Below, piece by piece: positions 17,187 to 25,881 of a stretch of 64,000 bases of DNA. Position numbers and translations under genes: made by a program. Origin of the DNA: Arthrobacter sp. 131MFCol6.1 (GTDB lineage: Bacteria; Actinomycetota; Actinomycetes; Actinomycetales; Micrococcaceae); the NCBI RefSeq assembly GCF_000374925.1, contig NZ_KB895552.1, positions 59,799-123,798 on the forward strand, read 5' to 3'. Every line of letters begins with the position of its first letter. The stretch's first letter is position 1. The notes under the pieces are model-generated. The model did no database searches. It was not told where the DNA came from and saw nothing but the letters and a program-made list of their open reading frames with translations.

Positions 17187-17795
17187 ATGGCCTTCAAGAT
17201 CGGATATTTTGTCGGGAGCCTCTCGAGCAACTCCATCAACCGCACGTTGTCCAGGGCGCTGATCCGGCTTGCACCTGCGGAGCTGGAGTTCACGGAAATC
17301 CCCATCAGGGACCTGCCGTTGTACAGCCCGGATTTTGATGCCGCTTTCCCACCTGCTGGGCAAGCCCTCAAGGATGCCATCGCGGCTTCCGACGGCATCC
17401 TGTTCGTCTCGCCGGAATACAACCGGTCCATCCCCGGAGCGCTCAAAAACGCCATCGACTGGGGATCCCGGCCCTGGGGCACCAACTCCTTCGCCCGCAA
17501 GCCCACCGGGATCATCGGCGCCTCCCCCGGCGGCATTGGAACGGCCGTGATGCAGTCCTCGTTCCGCAGCGTGCTGAGCTTCCTCGACGCGCCGCAGCTG
17601 AATGCGCCGGAGGCGTACATCCGCTTCGTCCCGGAGGTCTACGGCGAGGACGGCGAGGTCAAGGACGAGGCCACGGCCGGTCTGCTGCGCCACTACATGG
17701 AGGAGTATGCCTCCTTCGTGGCCCGGGTCCTGGCCGCCAACGCACCGGGCCATATCGGCGACGAGCACCCGGACAAGGACAAGACGAGCCGTTAG
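17187..17795 (+). CDS. NADPH-dependent FMN reductase (flavodoxin-like fold)
   Basis: This 202-residue protein reduces FMN or quinone-like acceptors with NAD(P)H. The FMN-phosphate loop is GSLSSNSINRTL near residues 10-21, and the diagnostic SPEYNRSIPGALKNAIDWGSR lies near residues 75-95. The ATG at 17187 follows a GGAAGGAAC ribosome site. It is a single gene convergent with the VOC gene downstream. Confidence 0.92.
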   Translation: MAFKIGYFVGSLSSNSINRTLSRALIRLAPAELEFTEIPIRDLPLYSPDFDAAFPPAGQALKDAIAASDGILFVSPEYNRSIPGALKNAIDWGSRPWGTNSFARKPTGIIGASPGGIGTAVMQSSFRSVLSFLDAPQLNAPEAYIRFVPEVYGEDGEVKDEATAGLLRHYMEEYASFVARVLAANAPGHIGDEHPDKDKTSR

Positions 17796-17825
17796 GGCTG
17801 CGCCCGGGGTGCGGTGGTCCGGCAC

Positions 17826-18203
17826 CTAGTCCTGGTGCAGCTGCACGAAGTTCCCGCAGCCGTCATCCAGCACCACGCTGGTCCCGCCGGGCCCCTCGGA
17901 CGGTTCCCCCTGGAACATCACGCCCTTGGCCGCCAGCCGCTCGTATTCGGCGCGCACGTCCGGCACGCCAAAGACAATCGCGGGTATCCCGGCGTCGTGC
18001 AGGCCGTTCATGTAGGCCGCACCGATCGGGTTGTCACTGGGTTCCAGCAGCAGTCCGGCGCCCCCGGCACCATCGGGGTCCTTGACGATGAAGAGGTTGT
18101 GCTCCGGCATCGCCATCAGGGTTTCGAACCCCAGCGTGCCGGTGTAGAACTCATGAGCCGAGGCTGGATCCTTGACGTGGATGCTGCACATTTTCAGTCG
18201 CAT
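17826..18203 (-). CDS. VOC family (glyoxalase/bleomycin-resistance fold) protein
   Basis: This 125-residue protein has a single vicinal-oxygen-chelate domain of two beta-alpha-beta-beta-beta units: MRLKMCSIHVKDPASAHEFYTGTLGF begins the first and IPAIVFGVPDVRAEYERLAAKG the second. It ends FVQLHQD. I use the ATG at 18203, since the longer frame reading from 18455 is Arg/Ala-rich and overlaps the divergent gene's leader. Substrate unknown. Confidence 0.87.
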   Translation of the reverse strand: MRLKMCSIHVKDPASAHEFYTGTLGFETLMAMPEHNLFIVKDPDGAGGAGLLLEPSDNPIGAAYMNGLHDAGIPAIVFGVPDVRAEYERLAAKGVMFQGEPSEGPGGTSVVLDDGCGNFVQLHQD

Positions 18204-18399
18204 GGCCCCTAGGCTACGCCGGGAGGCTCGGCGGCGGAACCGCGACGCGGCCTTCGCACCGGCCTTGGCGCCTGCGTTTGCGTCCGCGCCGGCGTCCGGC
18301 ATTGCCCCGGCCCGGCAGGCATTGACGGCCCCGCCGCCAGGGATTCCAATGGAACTAGCGGAACAGCGCCCGCCCGGGACCGTTCCGGGGAGGTGTGCA

Positions 18400-19032
18400 A
18401 TGACGCTTTCACTATCCGGTGCCCTCGCGGCCTGGCAGTTCCTGGCCCTCGCCATGCTGGCTGCCGGGGCAGCGTTCGCCTCGGTCTATTTCGCCGTCAA
18501 GCATCTGGCCGTTAAAGACGGACCCTCCGAAGGCGCCGACGGCGCCTTTTGGGACGCTTTCGCCGGACTCGCCGTCATTGTGCCCGCCATCGTCCTGGCC
18601 TCCTCCACATGGCCCTGGGCCGGCCTGGCGCTCGGGGTGCTGGCCGTGGGGGCTGCCCTGGCGGCCCTGGCAGCGACACCCGGGCTGCTCCGCCGGCAGG
18701 AAGCCCGCCGGACCAGCCGCGAGACCCGGCTCTTGAACGAGGCGGCCGCCGCACGGCACCGGAGCGCCCTCGCCCGGTGGCAGCGGTACGAACTGGATCC
18801 GGGTTTCTCGATTGACTATCCCGCGATGAGCGATACGCGGCAGCCGGAAACCGCGGCACTGATCCGGGCGATCAAGGCCGCCGAGGGCCTCGGCGGCCGT
18901 ACGGACCGCGCCTGCACCGATGCCGCCTACGCCCCGGCCGTGGAACGGCTGGAACATGCCCTGGCTGCCGCCGAACGCGCGGCCGGTGTCAGCGCCGCCG
19001 GGCTGCCTGGCCCGGACCACGCGCACGGCTGA
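18400..19032 (+). CDS. Two-helix membrane protein of unknown function
   Basis: The ATG at 18400 has a strong GGGGAGG ribosome site and gives 210 residues. Two or three membrane segments lie in the first 90 residues (ALAAWQFLALAMLAAGAAFA, then AFAGLAVIVPAIVLA and ALGVLAVGAALAALAA). The rest is a charged helical cytoplasmic region with RHRSALARWQRYELDPGFSIDYPAMSD, a segment that looks conserved and folded. I do not recognise a named family. It is followed after 52 bases by the F420/NADP-like oxidoreductase and may be co-transcribed. Confidence 0.72.
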   Translation: MTLSLSGALAAWQFLALAMLAAGAAFASVYFAVKHLAVKDGPSEGADGAFWDAFAGLAVIVPAIVLASSTWPWAGLALGVLAVGAALAALAATPGLLRRQEARRTSRETRLLNEAAAARHRSALARWQRYELDPGFSIDYPAMSDTRQPETAALIRAIKAAEGLGGRTDRACTDAAYAPAVERLEHALAAAERAAGVSAAGLPGPDHAHG

Positions 19033-19084
19033 TTCCCGGGATTGCCGATCCGGCAGTTCGCCGCCACCTTCGAAAGGTTCCATC

Positions 19085-19723
19085 ATGACTGACATCACGA
19101 TCATCGGCAGTGGAAACATGGCACGGGCCATCGGCACCCGGGCTGTCGCCGCCGGCCGTTCCGTCCAGATCCTGAACCGGACGCCGGAGAATGCCGCCAA
19201 GCTCGCTGCTGAACTTGGCGGCACCACCAGCTCCGGCGGCCTGAGCGAGGTTCCCGAGGGCGACATCGTCTTCCTCGCGCTGTACTTCGGCCCGGCCAAG
19301 GAAGTGGCCACACATTTCGGCGACACGCTCAGCGGCAAGACGGTGGTGGACGTCTGCAATCCGATCGACACCGAAACCTTCGACTCGCTGGTGGTTGCCC
19401 CGGGAACGTCGGCTGCCGAAGAAATCGCCGCACTGCTCCCCGGCGCGCGGGTGGTGAAAGCCTTCAACACCACCTTCGCGGGCCCGCTCGGGTCCGGTAC
19501 GGCCGGTGGCCAGCCGATGGATGTCTTCATCGCCTCGGACTCCGAAGAGGCCCGCAACCAGGTTGCCGTCTTCGCCGAAGCCGCCGGGCTGCGTCCGCTC
19601 CAAGTGGGCGGACTGCGGCACGCCCGCGAACTCGAGGGCTTCGAGCTGCTGGTCATGGCGTTGCAGGCTAACCCCGCGTATCCAACCTTCAACTGGGGCA
19701 CCGGCCTGAAAATCACCGACTAG
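19085..19723 (+). CDS. NADPH-dependent F420 reductase-like / NADP oxidoreductase
   Basis: This 212-residue protein has an N-terminal Rossmann fold with TIIGSGNMARAIGTRA near residues 5-20 and LNRTPENAAKLAAELGG after it, the nucleotide-binding pattern of the F420-dependent NADP reductase family (Fno-like). VVKAFNTTFAGPL near residues 122-134 and a C-terminal ELEGFELLVMALQANPAYP are also typical. Whether it uses F420 or only NADP cannot be told from sequence. The ATG at 19085 has a GAAAGG ribosome site. Confidence 0.87.
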   Translation: MTDITIIGSGNMARAIGTRAVAAGRSVQILNRTPENAAKLAAELGGTTSSGGLSEVPEGDIVFLALYFGPAKEVATHFGDTLSGKTVVDVCNPIDTETFDSLVVAPGTSAAEEIAALLPGARVVKAFNTTFAGPLGSGTAGGQPMDVFIASDSEEARNQVAVFAEAAGLRPLQVGGLRHARELEGFELLVMALQANPAYPTFNWGTGLKITD

Positions 19724-19777
19724 GCAGTCAGCCGCCCCCGCCGGCCCTGCTCAGCGCGACGGGCCAGGTTCAGCCCG

Positions 19778-20260
19778 CTACAGCTCGACCGTTCCGCTGT
19801 CGCCGACGCTCATCCGGCTGTTGGTCACCTTGGACTTGATCCACTGCAGCACGGTGGCCGCCGTGCCGCCCGGGCTGGTCCAGTACTCGGCGGAGTCCGA
19901 GTCGACGTGGAGCAGGACCACCTCGGGGGTGTCCGGTCCGTCCGGGAACCAAGCCTCCACCACCTGATTCCACATGTCGTGGATCAGCTGCCGGTCAGTG
20001 ACCACTTCAGCGGTCCCGGCCACCGAAACCCACTCGGTGCGCTTGCCGAAGGAGACGTTCACCGCCGGGTTGGCGCGGATATGGGCCACCTGAGAGGTGG
20101 TCGCCGACGTGAAGAACCACATGTCGCCGTCGTCCTTGACCTCCTGGACGGCCAGCGGCCGGCTGACGAGCGCGCCTGCCTCGTTGATGGTGGTGAACAT
20201 TCCGATGTGCGAATCGTTGATGATGTCCGTGACCTTGCTGATGCTTTCGGCATCCGACAT
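19778..20260 (-). CDS. Pyridoxamine 5'-phosphate oxidase-fold protein, general stress type
   Basis: This 160-residue flavin-binding split-barrel protein resembles the general stress protein 26 family. Landmarks are ISKVTDIINDSHIGMFTT at the start, VSRPLAVQEV, then DMWFFTSATTSQVAHIRANPAVNVSF, and a C-terminal SAEYWTSPGG. The ATG at 20260 has a GAGGTGAG ribosome site. A long hairpin with an inner GTAAG/CTTAC palindrome lies directly upstream and may carry its control site. The exact reaction is unknown. Confidence 0.87.
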   Translation of the reverse strand: MSDAESISKVTDIINDSHIGMFTTINEAGALVSRPLAVQEVKDDGDMWFFTSATTSQVAHIRANPAVNVSFGKRTEWVSVAGTAEVVTDRQLIHDMWNQVVEAWFPDGPDTPEVVLLHVDSDSAEYWTSPGGTAATVLQWIKSKVTNSRMSVGDSGTVEL

Positions 20261-20288
20261 GCTCTCACCTCGTTCTGGTTCCAACGGA

Positions 20289-20360
20289 GGAAGGTCCCCC
20301 TCCGGACAGCCTATTGGTAAGTGTGCTTACTTTCCAATGGCTGCCGGACGGGGACCTTCC
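20289..20360. repeat. Long imperfect hairpin with an inner palindrome
   Basis: The arms 20289-20317 and 20334-20360 pair over about 26 bases with a few bulged bases. The loop contains an inner perfect palindrome, GTAAG at 20317-20321 with CTTAC at 20326-20330. It lies after the permease stop and just upstream of the PPOX-fold gene, both on the minus strand. It could terminate the permease transcript, and the inner palindrome could be an operator for the downstream gene. Confidence 0.7.
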
Positions 20361-20388
20361 CTGAAGCTTCCCTGAACTGGAAGGGGAC

Positions 20389-21951
20389 TCAGTGCCCGCG
20401 GGTCAGGACCCTGCCCCTGAAGAACTCGGGGCGGAGCTTGGCCATGACCAGCATGAGCACCACGCCCAGCAGGATGACGCCCATGCCCAGGATGAAGACC
20501 AGCCCCACACCGCCAATCGACGAGCCTGATCCGTACGCGGGATCCATGGAGTCGTAGGCGGTCTTGAAGAACATGACCAGCAGGATGACGCCGCCCAGGA
20601 GTGGCGCGAGGAACTTGAAGAAGAAGGCCCTCGCTCCGCTGAACGCCTCGGCGCGGAAGAACCAGACACAAGCCAGCGCGGTGATGCCGTAGTAGAAGCA
20701 GATCATCATGCCCAGGGCCGTGATGGTGTCCCACAGTGCATTTTCCGACGTGGTCCGGGTGATGACATAGAACGCGGCGGCCGCAACGGCCGAGGCGATC
20801 GTGGCATAGCTCGGCGACTTGTATGTGGGGCTGATCCTGCCGAACTTCTGCGGCAGCGCCTGGTAATGGCCCATGGACAGCAGGGTGCGCGCCGGCGAGA
20901 CAAATGTGGACTGCAGGGACGCGGCGGAGCTGCTCAGGATGGCCAGGGACATCAGGATGGCGAACGGACCCATCACCGGTCCCGCCAGGACGGCGAAGAT
21001 GCTGCCCTGGTTCTCCGGGTTTCCGGCGCCCAGCCCCGTGTCGCCGACGCCGGCGTAGCTCAGCGTGGCCAGCGCAACCGTCATGTAGATGATCACGATG
21101 ACCAGCACGGTGATCGTGGCGGCACGGCCCGGGGTCTTCTCCGGGTTCTTGGTCTCCTCGTTCATGGTCAGCGTGACGTCCCAGCCCCAGTAGATGAAGA
21201 TGGACAGCGAAACGCCGGCGGCGAAGGCGGAGAAGGATCCCACGGCGAAGGGGTTAAACCAGTCCGAGGAGATGGCCGTGGCGTCAAAGGCGGTTCCGCT
21301 GGCGACGTGGCTGAACGCTGCGATCGAGAACCAGGCGAGGACCAGCAGCTGAAATCCCACGAGCACGTACTGAACGGACTTGGTGGTTTCCATGCCGCGG
21401 TAGGAGATCCAGCACGCGAGGGCGATGAACACCAGCGTGGTCGCGATATTCAGCGGCAGGTTCGTGGTGAGGTCGGCGAGTTCGGGATTGCCGAAGATCT
21501 GCGCCAGCATGAGGTAGAAGAAGTCCACAGCGACGGCGGCCAGGTTCGAGAGCACGATGATGGTCGCGGCGATGAGCCCCCAGCCGCCCATCCAGCCAAT
21601 CCAGGGGCCGAACGCCCGCGAGGCCCAGGTGAAGGAGGTCCCGGCGTCGGGCATGGCGTTGTTCAGCTCCCGGTAGCCGAAGGCCACCAGCAGCATGGGG
21701 ACAAAGCCCACCAGGAAGATCGCCGGCAGTTGCACGCCGACCTCGGCCACGGTGGGACCCAGGGCCGCCGTGAGGGTGTACGCCGGGGCGATACAGGAAA
21801 TGCCGATGACGACGGCGCCAATGAGCCCCACCGATCCGGCTTTCAGGCCCTTTTCACTCAGTCCGTGCTGCTGTCCTGTGTTTTGTCCTGTGTTTTGTCC
21901 TGTGTGCTGTCCCGTGTGCGACGGATTGGGCGTCGCATGGTCTGCGCTCAT
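20389..21951 (-). CDS. APC-superfamily amino acid/polyamine permease
   Basis: This 520-residue protein has about 12 membrane helices. The first helix region, VGLIGAVVIGISCIAPAYTLTAALGP, and the following PDAGTSFTWASRAFGPWIGWMGGW match APC transporters. The hydrophilic N-terminus carries a short tandem repeat (TGQHTGQNTGQNTGQQHG). The start overlaps the stop of the stress-protein gene by four bases, so it belongs to the amine oxidase operon. It probably imports the amine or amino acid that the oxidase degrades; the substrate is inferred only. Confidence 0.93.
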   Translation of the reverse strand: MSADHATPNPSHTGQHTGQNTGQNTGQQHGLSEKGLKAGSVGLIGAVVIGISCIAPAYTLTAALGPTVAEVGVQLPAIFLVGFVPMLLVAFGYRELNNAMPDAGTSFTWASRAFGPWIGWMGGWGLIAATIIVLSNLAAVAVDFFYLMLAQIFGNPELADLTTNLPLNIATTLVFIALACWISYRGMETTKSVQYVLVGFQLLVLAWFSIAAFSHVASGTAFDATAISSDWFNPFAVGSFSAFAAGVSLSIFIYWGWDVTLTMNEETKNPEKTPGRAATITVLVIVIIYMTVALATLSYAGVGDTGLGAGNPENQGSIFAVLAGPVMGPFAILMSLAILSSSAASLQSTFVSPARTLLSMGHYQALPQKFGRISPTYKSPSYATIASAVAAAAFYVITRTTSENALWDTITALGMMICFYYGITALACVWFFRAEAFSGARAFFFKFLAPLLGGVILLVMFFKTAYDSMDPAYGSGSSIGGVGLVFILGMGVILLGVVLMLVMAKLRPEFFRGRVLTRGH

Positions 21952-22886
21952 TGTTGTGCCTCTCGGGGGGTGTCACTCGACGCTGAATGATTGAGTTGCT
22001 TGAGTTCATAGCCGCTGGGGACCACGATCATCGGCACCGGCAGGGCGCGCAGAATGCGGCCCGCTGTGCTGCCGAGGAAGATGGACCGGCCCTTGGCAAG
22101 CCGGCTGGATCCGATCAACAGGACCTCGCCGTCTTCCCAGTCCAGGCGGTCCACGGCTTCCTCGATGCTGCGTCCGTGGGCCACGACGATTTCCGTCTTC
22201 GCCTCCACCTGGGCCTCCGCCTTCGCCTCCCCTGAAACTTCCGGCCCGCCAGCAGACAGTGCGTCGGCAAGGCACTTGGCCGCATACTCCCGGGCAGCGT
22301 CGGCTGAATCGGTCGCATCGCCGCCGTCGAGGGCCAGAAGCGACACCACGCGCAGCGGCACGTCCCGGTTCGACGCCATGCCTAGGGCGAAATCGAGCAG
22401 TTTCTCCGCGCCGGCCCGGGTTCCGAGCCCGCAGCTGATCCGGGTCAGGGCCTCCTTGCGGTAGTAGCCGTGCGGTGCCAGGGCCACCGGAACGGTCGAG
22501 GCGTGGAGCAGTGCGCTGGCCACCGACCCGATCGTGAACCGTTTGAAGATCCCGGTGCTGGTGGCTCCGATGATGAGCATGTCCGCGCCCAGTTCCTCGG
22601 CCGCCTCGATCAGTGCGTGCGCGTCGGAATCATGGCTGCGGATGTGGGCCTGCGCCGGGACACTGGATGGAACCAGCGCCAGGGCCTGGTCGAGCCACTC
22701 TTGGGCCTGCTCATTGAGCAGATTTTCGAAGCCGGCCTTCGGTGCGATGGCGTGCCCGGAGTGCTGCACTTCGGGCACCACCAGCACAAGGTCCAGGCTC
22801 GCCCCCCGCCCGAGCGCTAGGGAGACGGCCAGATTGACCGCATCATGGCCTCTGGCATTGGCTGAATACCCCACTACGTAACGCAT
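21948..22886 (-). CDS. Universal stress protein, tandem UspA domains
   Basis: This 312-residue protein has two UspA folds. The first (residues 1-140) carries an ATP-binding GATSTGIFKRFTIGSVASALL-type loop; the second (about 150-300) carries IGSSRLAKGRSIFLGSTAGRILR and ends with VPMIVVPSG. A low-complexity linker (AKAEAQVEAKTE) lies near residues 221-232 inside the second domain. The ribosome site AGGAGAG precedes the ATG at 22886. It sits between an amine oxidase and a permease. Paired Usp-permease genes are common, and the Usp may regulate the transporter. Confidence 0.93.
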   Translation of the reverse strand: MRYVVGYSANARGHDAVNLAVSLALGRGASLDLVLVVPEVQHSGHAIAPKAGFENLLNEQAQEWLDQALALVPSSVPAQAHIRSHDSDAHALIEAAEELGADMLIIGATSTGIFKRFTIGSVASALLHASTVPVALAPHGYYRKEALTRISCGLGTRAGAEKLLDFALGMASNRDVPLRVVSLLALDGGDATDSADAAREYAAKCLADALSAGGPEVSGEAKAEAQVEAKTEIVVAHGRSIEEAVDRLDWEDGEVLLIGSSRLAKGRSIFLGSTAGRILRALPVPMIVVPSGYELKQLNHSASSDTPREAQQ

Positions 22887-22940
22887 CTGGCCGCTCTCCT
22901 ATCTGAACTGGACTGCATTCAACTGAATTGTTGGGATTTT

Positions 22941-24329
22941 CTACGAGGCGACGGACGCACGGTCCGCAGCTGCAACGATCCTGGCCGCCGTGAGCTGCCC
23001 CATCCGGACGGCGCCGTCAACATGCTGGTAGCCCTCGGCCGCAAGGTCCGAGCAGGACCAGTAGATCGGCCCGACCGGCGTCAACTGGTCCTTGCCGTAG
23101 CGGTGCAGTCCGCCCAGGTCGTAGCTGGCGGCGTAGGCTCCCCTGGTCCATTCCTCTGAACCCCAGTCGGACTCGTAGTAGACCTCGGGATCCAGGGCCT
23201 TTTCGCCGAGGAAGGACGCAATCGATTCGAGGATGGCGCGGCGGCGGTCCTCCGCGCTGAGCTCGAACATGGCGTCGGCCTTCTCATCCGAGACAAAGCC
23301 CACCAGCGTGCCGCGCGGGTCCTCGTGGTTCGTGTTGTCGTAGACCTCCTGCACAATGGCACCGGCGCCGAAGGCGGTTCCGGACAGGCCGTCTTCGCGC
23401 CAGAACGGGCTGCTGTAGACGGCGTGGACCTTGATGACCAGGCCAAGTGACTGGTGCTGGTGCATCTGGTGCTGGCGGCGGGGCAACGGCGGGTTAAAGG
23501 ACACCCGGGTGTAGAGGTTCGGCGGCACGGCCATAATGACGAAACGGGCGTTCACCGTGGCCCGGTCGGAGACGGCCGTGACACGGTAGCCTCCGCTCGC
23601 GTCCTCGGCCCAGTTGATGGTGCGGACCGGGCTGCCGAGGACGACGTCGTCGCCCAGTTCAGCGGCCTGCAGCAGCGAAACCTGCTGCATCCCGCCGACA
23701 ACCCGCTTGTCCAGGATGAAGTCCTCATCCGTGAGGTTGGTGAAGGACCCCGCCGAGGCAGCCATGAGGACGGCCTGCAGGGCGGAGAAGGCGTGGGCCG
23801 GTTTGGTCAGCATGCCGCCGGCGATGAACAGGCCGATGTTGTTGCAGGCTTCCTCATCCGTTGAGTTCTGCCGCAGCCAGTGGTGGAAGGAGATGGTGTC
23901 CAGCTCGCGGGCCTTGGGGTGTGCCCACGGCTCCTCGGGGTCCATCTCCGCGGCCAGGGAGTCCAGCAGGGCCGTGAGCTTGTCCATTTCGACGGCGGTG
24001 GTTTCGCTGACCGGGAAGGTGTCACCGGTGTACAGGGTCCGCTTGCCGTCCGCGCCAATGTAGACGGATTCGCCGTCGCGGTAGCGGGAATAGGTCTGCA
24101 GCCCGAGTTCATCCAGGAGCCCCAGGAGCCCCGTCTGGTCCGGCGAGACCCACTGGCCGCCGATCTCGAGCATGGCCCCGTCAACCGTGTCGGTCCAGGT
24201 CCGGCCGCCCACGCGGTCCCGCGCTTCGAGCACCGCCACACTGAGCCCGGCCTTCTTCAGCTCGCGGGCGGCGGTCAAGCCTGACGGACCGGCTCCTACG
24301 ATGACGACGTCGCGGTCAAGTTCCAGCAT
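22941..24329 (-). CDS. Flavin monoamine oxidase (putrescine oxidase-like)
   Basis: This 462-residue FAD enzyme oxidises primary amines to aldehydes with release of ammonia and hydrogen peroxide. The FAD-binding motif VVIVGAGPSGLTAARELKKAG is near residues 8-28, LEARDRVGGRTWT follows, and the C-terminal flavin segment is GAVRMGQLTAARIV. The start at 24329 has a GGGAGGAA ribosome site. It is the first gene of the oxidase-Usp-permease operon, and a TetR-type operator lies 38-61 bases upstream. The substrate could be putrescine or an aromatic amine; sequence alone does not decide. Confidence 0.92.
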   Translation of the reverse strand: MLELDRDVVIVGAGPSGLTAARELKKAGLSVAVLEARDRVGGRTWTDTVDGAMLEIGGQWVSPDQTGLLGLLDELGLQTYSRYRDGESVYIGADGKRTLYTGDTFPVSETTAVEMDKLTALLDSLAAEMDPEEPWAHPKARELDTISFHHWLRQNSTDEEACNNIGLFIAGGMLTKPAHAFSALQAVLMAASAGSFTNLTDEDFILDKRVVGGMQQVSLLQAAELGDDVVLGSPVRTINWAEDASGGYRVTAVSDRATVNARFVIMAVPPNLYTRVSFNPPLPRRQHQMHQHQSLGLVIKVHAVYSSPFWREDGLSGTAFGAGAIVQEVYDNTNHEDPRGTLVGFVSDEKADAMFELSAEDRRRAILESIASFLGEKALDPEVYYESDWGSEEWTRGAYAASYDLGGLHRYGKDQLTPVGPIYWSCSDLAAEGYQHVDGAVRMGQLTAARIVAAADRASVAS

Positions 24330-24367
24330 GATGTTCCTCCCCGTGGCCGCTAGAGTGATGCGGACCA

Positions 24368-24390
24368 CTAAATGAATGACGTTCATTTAG
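24368..24390. promoter_or_regulatory. Palindromic operator, probable TetR binding site
   Basis: The arms CTAAATGAA (24368-24376) and TTCATTTAG (24382-24390) form a perfect inverted repeat around five bases. It lies between the divergent oxidase operon and tetR, 38-61 bases upstream of the oxidase start. Size, symmetry and position are those of a TetR-family operator that would control both genes. Confidence 0.8.
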
Positions 24391-24523
24391 AATGATAGAC
24401 CTTCAGCGCGCTTCGGGGAAGACCCTCCGCCCAATGAATTTCGCCCGTAAAGTAGGGGCAGAACGGGCTCACCCCGACACCGCCAGCCAGGCAGAGTAGA
24501 CAAGCAGAGAAGAAAGGCCCGGA

Positions 24524-25216
24524 ATGACGGCAGCAACCAGCGCCCCCGCCGATCCGCACGGCCCCGCCGCCAGGCCCCGCCGCCGCGCGGGACGGCCCGC
24601 CGCGGCAGTGCTGGACCAGAACGGCATCACTTCGGCGGCCCTGCAGCTGATTGGCAAGAGCGGTTACGACGGGTTCACCATGGCTGCCCTGGCGAGGACC
24701 CTCAACGTGGCGCCCTCAGCGCTGTACAACCATGTCTCGTCCAAACGGGACGTGCTGGTCCTCGTCCAAGACCACTTGACCTCGTTCGTGGACGTCACCG
24801 CCTTCGAGGCCGGGGACTGGGAACAGGCCGTGAGGGATTGGGCCTGGAGCTATCGCGATGTATTTTCCAAGCACACCCCGCTGATCCCCGTTATTGCCGT
24901 ACTGCCCGTGGCTGACGCGCCCAAGACACTGGCCATGTATGAGGCCGTCAGCGCCGGTTTCAGCCGCGCAGGCTTTCCGCAGGAACGCATTGTCCCGGCC
25001 ATCGTCGCGATCGAATCCTTCATCTTTGGCTCCGCCTACGACGTCACGGCGCCGGCGGACATCTTCGATTCCGGCACCATGGCCGCGTCGACACCGCATT
25101 TCACCGCCGCCGTCCAGCGCCTGGCCGAGGAAGGCCATGAAAAACCGGCCGATGTCGCCTTCAGGCTGGGACTTGAGGCACTCCTCGCCGGGCTCGGGGC
25201 ACTGCGCGCAGCCTAG
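24524..25216 (+). CDS. TetR/AcrR family transcriptional regulator
   Basis: This 230-residue protein has a basic, Pro/Arg-rich N-terminus, then the TetR helix-turn-helix near residues 36-80 (ITSAALQLIGKSGYDGFTMAALARTLNVAPSALYNHVSSKRDVL). The C-terminal ligand domain resembles TetR_C regulators. It is divergent from the amine oxidase operon and likely represses it through the palindrome at 24368-24390, with release by an amine or aldehyde. The ligand is not known. The ATG follows an AGAAAGG ribosome site. Confidence 0.93.
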   Translation: MTAATSAPADPHGPAARPRRRAGRPAAAVLDQNGITSAALQLIGKSGYDGFTMAALARTLNVAPSALYNHVSSKRDVLVLVQDHLTSFVDVTAFEAGDWEQAVRDWAWSYRDVFSKHTPLIPVIAVLPVADAPKTLAMYEAVSAGFSRAGFPQERIVPAIVAIESFIFGSAYDVTAPADIFDSGTMAASTPHFTAAVQRLAEEGHEKPADVAFRLGLEALLAGLGALRAA

Positions 25217-25375
25217 CGGGGGTGTCTGTGGGGTAGGTACGCCGCGGAGTTTCCCCACTTTTGACGGACCGACGCCGCCAAACACCGGCGGGTCCGCGCA
25301 ACACGCCGGCCTGAGCCTTCGAATGTGGGGAAACCCGGAAACCCCGACGCCGGCTGCCTCCGTGTGGGTTAAACA

Positions 25376-25406
25376 AAAGAACCCCGGTCCAAGACCGGGG
25401 TTCTTT
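25376..25406. terminator. Bidirectional terminator between tetR and tRNA-Leu
   Basis: A perfect 14-base stem (25376-25389 with 25393-25406) has a three-base loop. On the minus strand it is followed by a T-rich tract, so it terminates tRNA-Leu; it can also end tetR transcripts on the plus strand. Confidence 0.9.
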
Positions 25407-25414
25407 CGATTGCG

Positions 25415-25497
25415 TGCGCGAGGGGGGATTTGAACCCCCACGCCCTTTCGGACACTGGCACCTGAAGCCAGCGCGTCTGCCGTTCCGCCACTCGCGC
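25415..25497 (-). tRNA. tRNA-Leu (anticodon CAG)
   Basis: The acceptor stem GCGCGAG pairs with CTCGCGC. The anticodon stem CTGGC/GCCAG encloses the loop TTCAGGT, giving anticodon CAG. The long variable arm (TGTCCGAAAGGGCG) and the T arm GGGGGTTCAAATCCCCC are typical of tRNA-Leu. CCA is not encoded. Confidence 0.97.
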
Positions 25498-25881
25498 GCA
25501 ACTTCTTCCACTCGGATAGGGCCGGTTTCCCGGACCGCCAACCTCGTAAAAGCAGCGAGATCAAGCATAACGGACAATTGCCGGAAAACACCAATCGAGC
25601 CCACGGGCCCCCTGATTGGGGTCGTTTGGCGGCCACATTTGCCCGGCCGCCGGACGTCACGTGGGGACCCGGTGAGGCAGCCCGGCCGGCGGTGTCCGCG
25701 CACGTCAGGGCGCGGCAGCCGCTCATTTTGACGCCGCCCCCGCGGCGTCCGTTGAGGCCATTCCCAGACACGCCCAGTAGTATCTGATGTAGGAGTGTCC
25801 GCTGAGCGCGGGCTCGCAAAAGTTGGAAACCGAGTTCCGGAACGAGTGCTGCCCTGCAGCCAACAGGAAAGGAGAAGGACC
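25498..25881 (+). promoter_or_regulatory. Noncoding region upstream of fhaA, including the cluster promoter
   Basis: This 384-base stretch contains no convincing gene. It must hold the tRNA-Leu promoter (minus strand) and the promoter of the fhaA-pknB cluster (plus strand). A TTGAGG at 25752 and a TAGTAT near 25778 are possible promoter elements, but their spacing is too long to be certain. An AAAGGAGAAGG ribosome site precedes fhaA. Confidence 0.4.
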
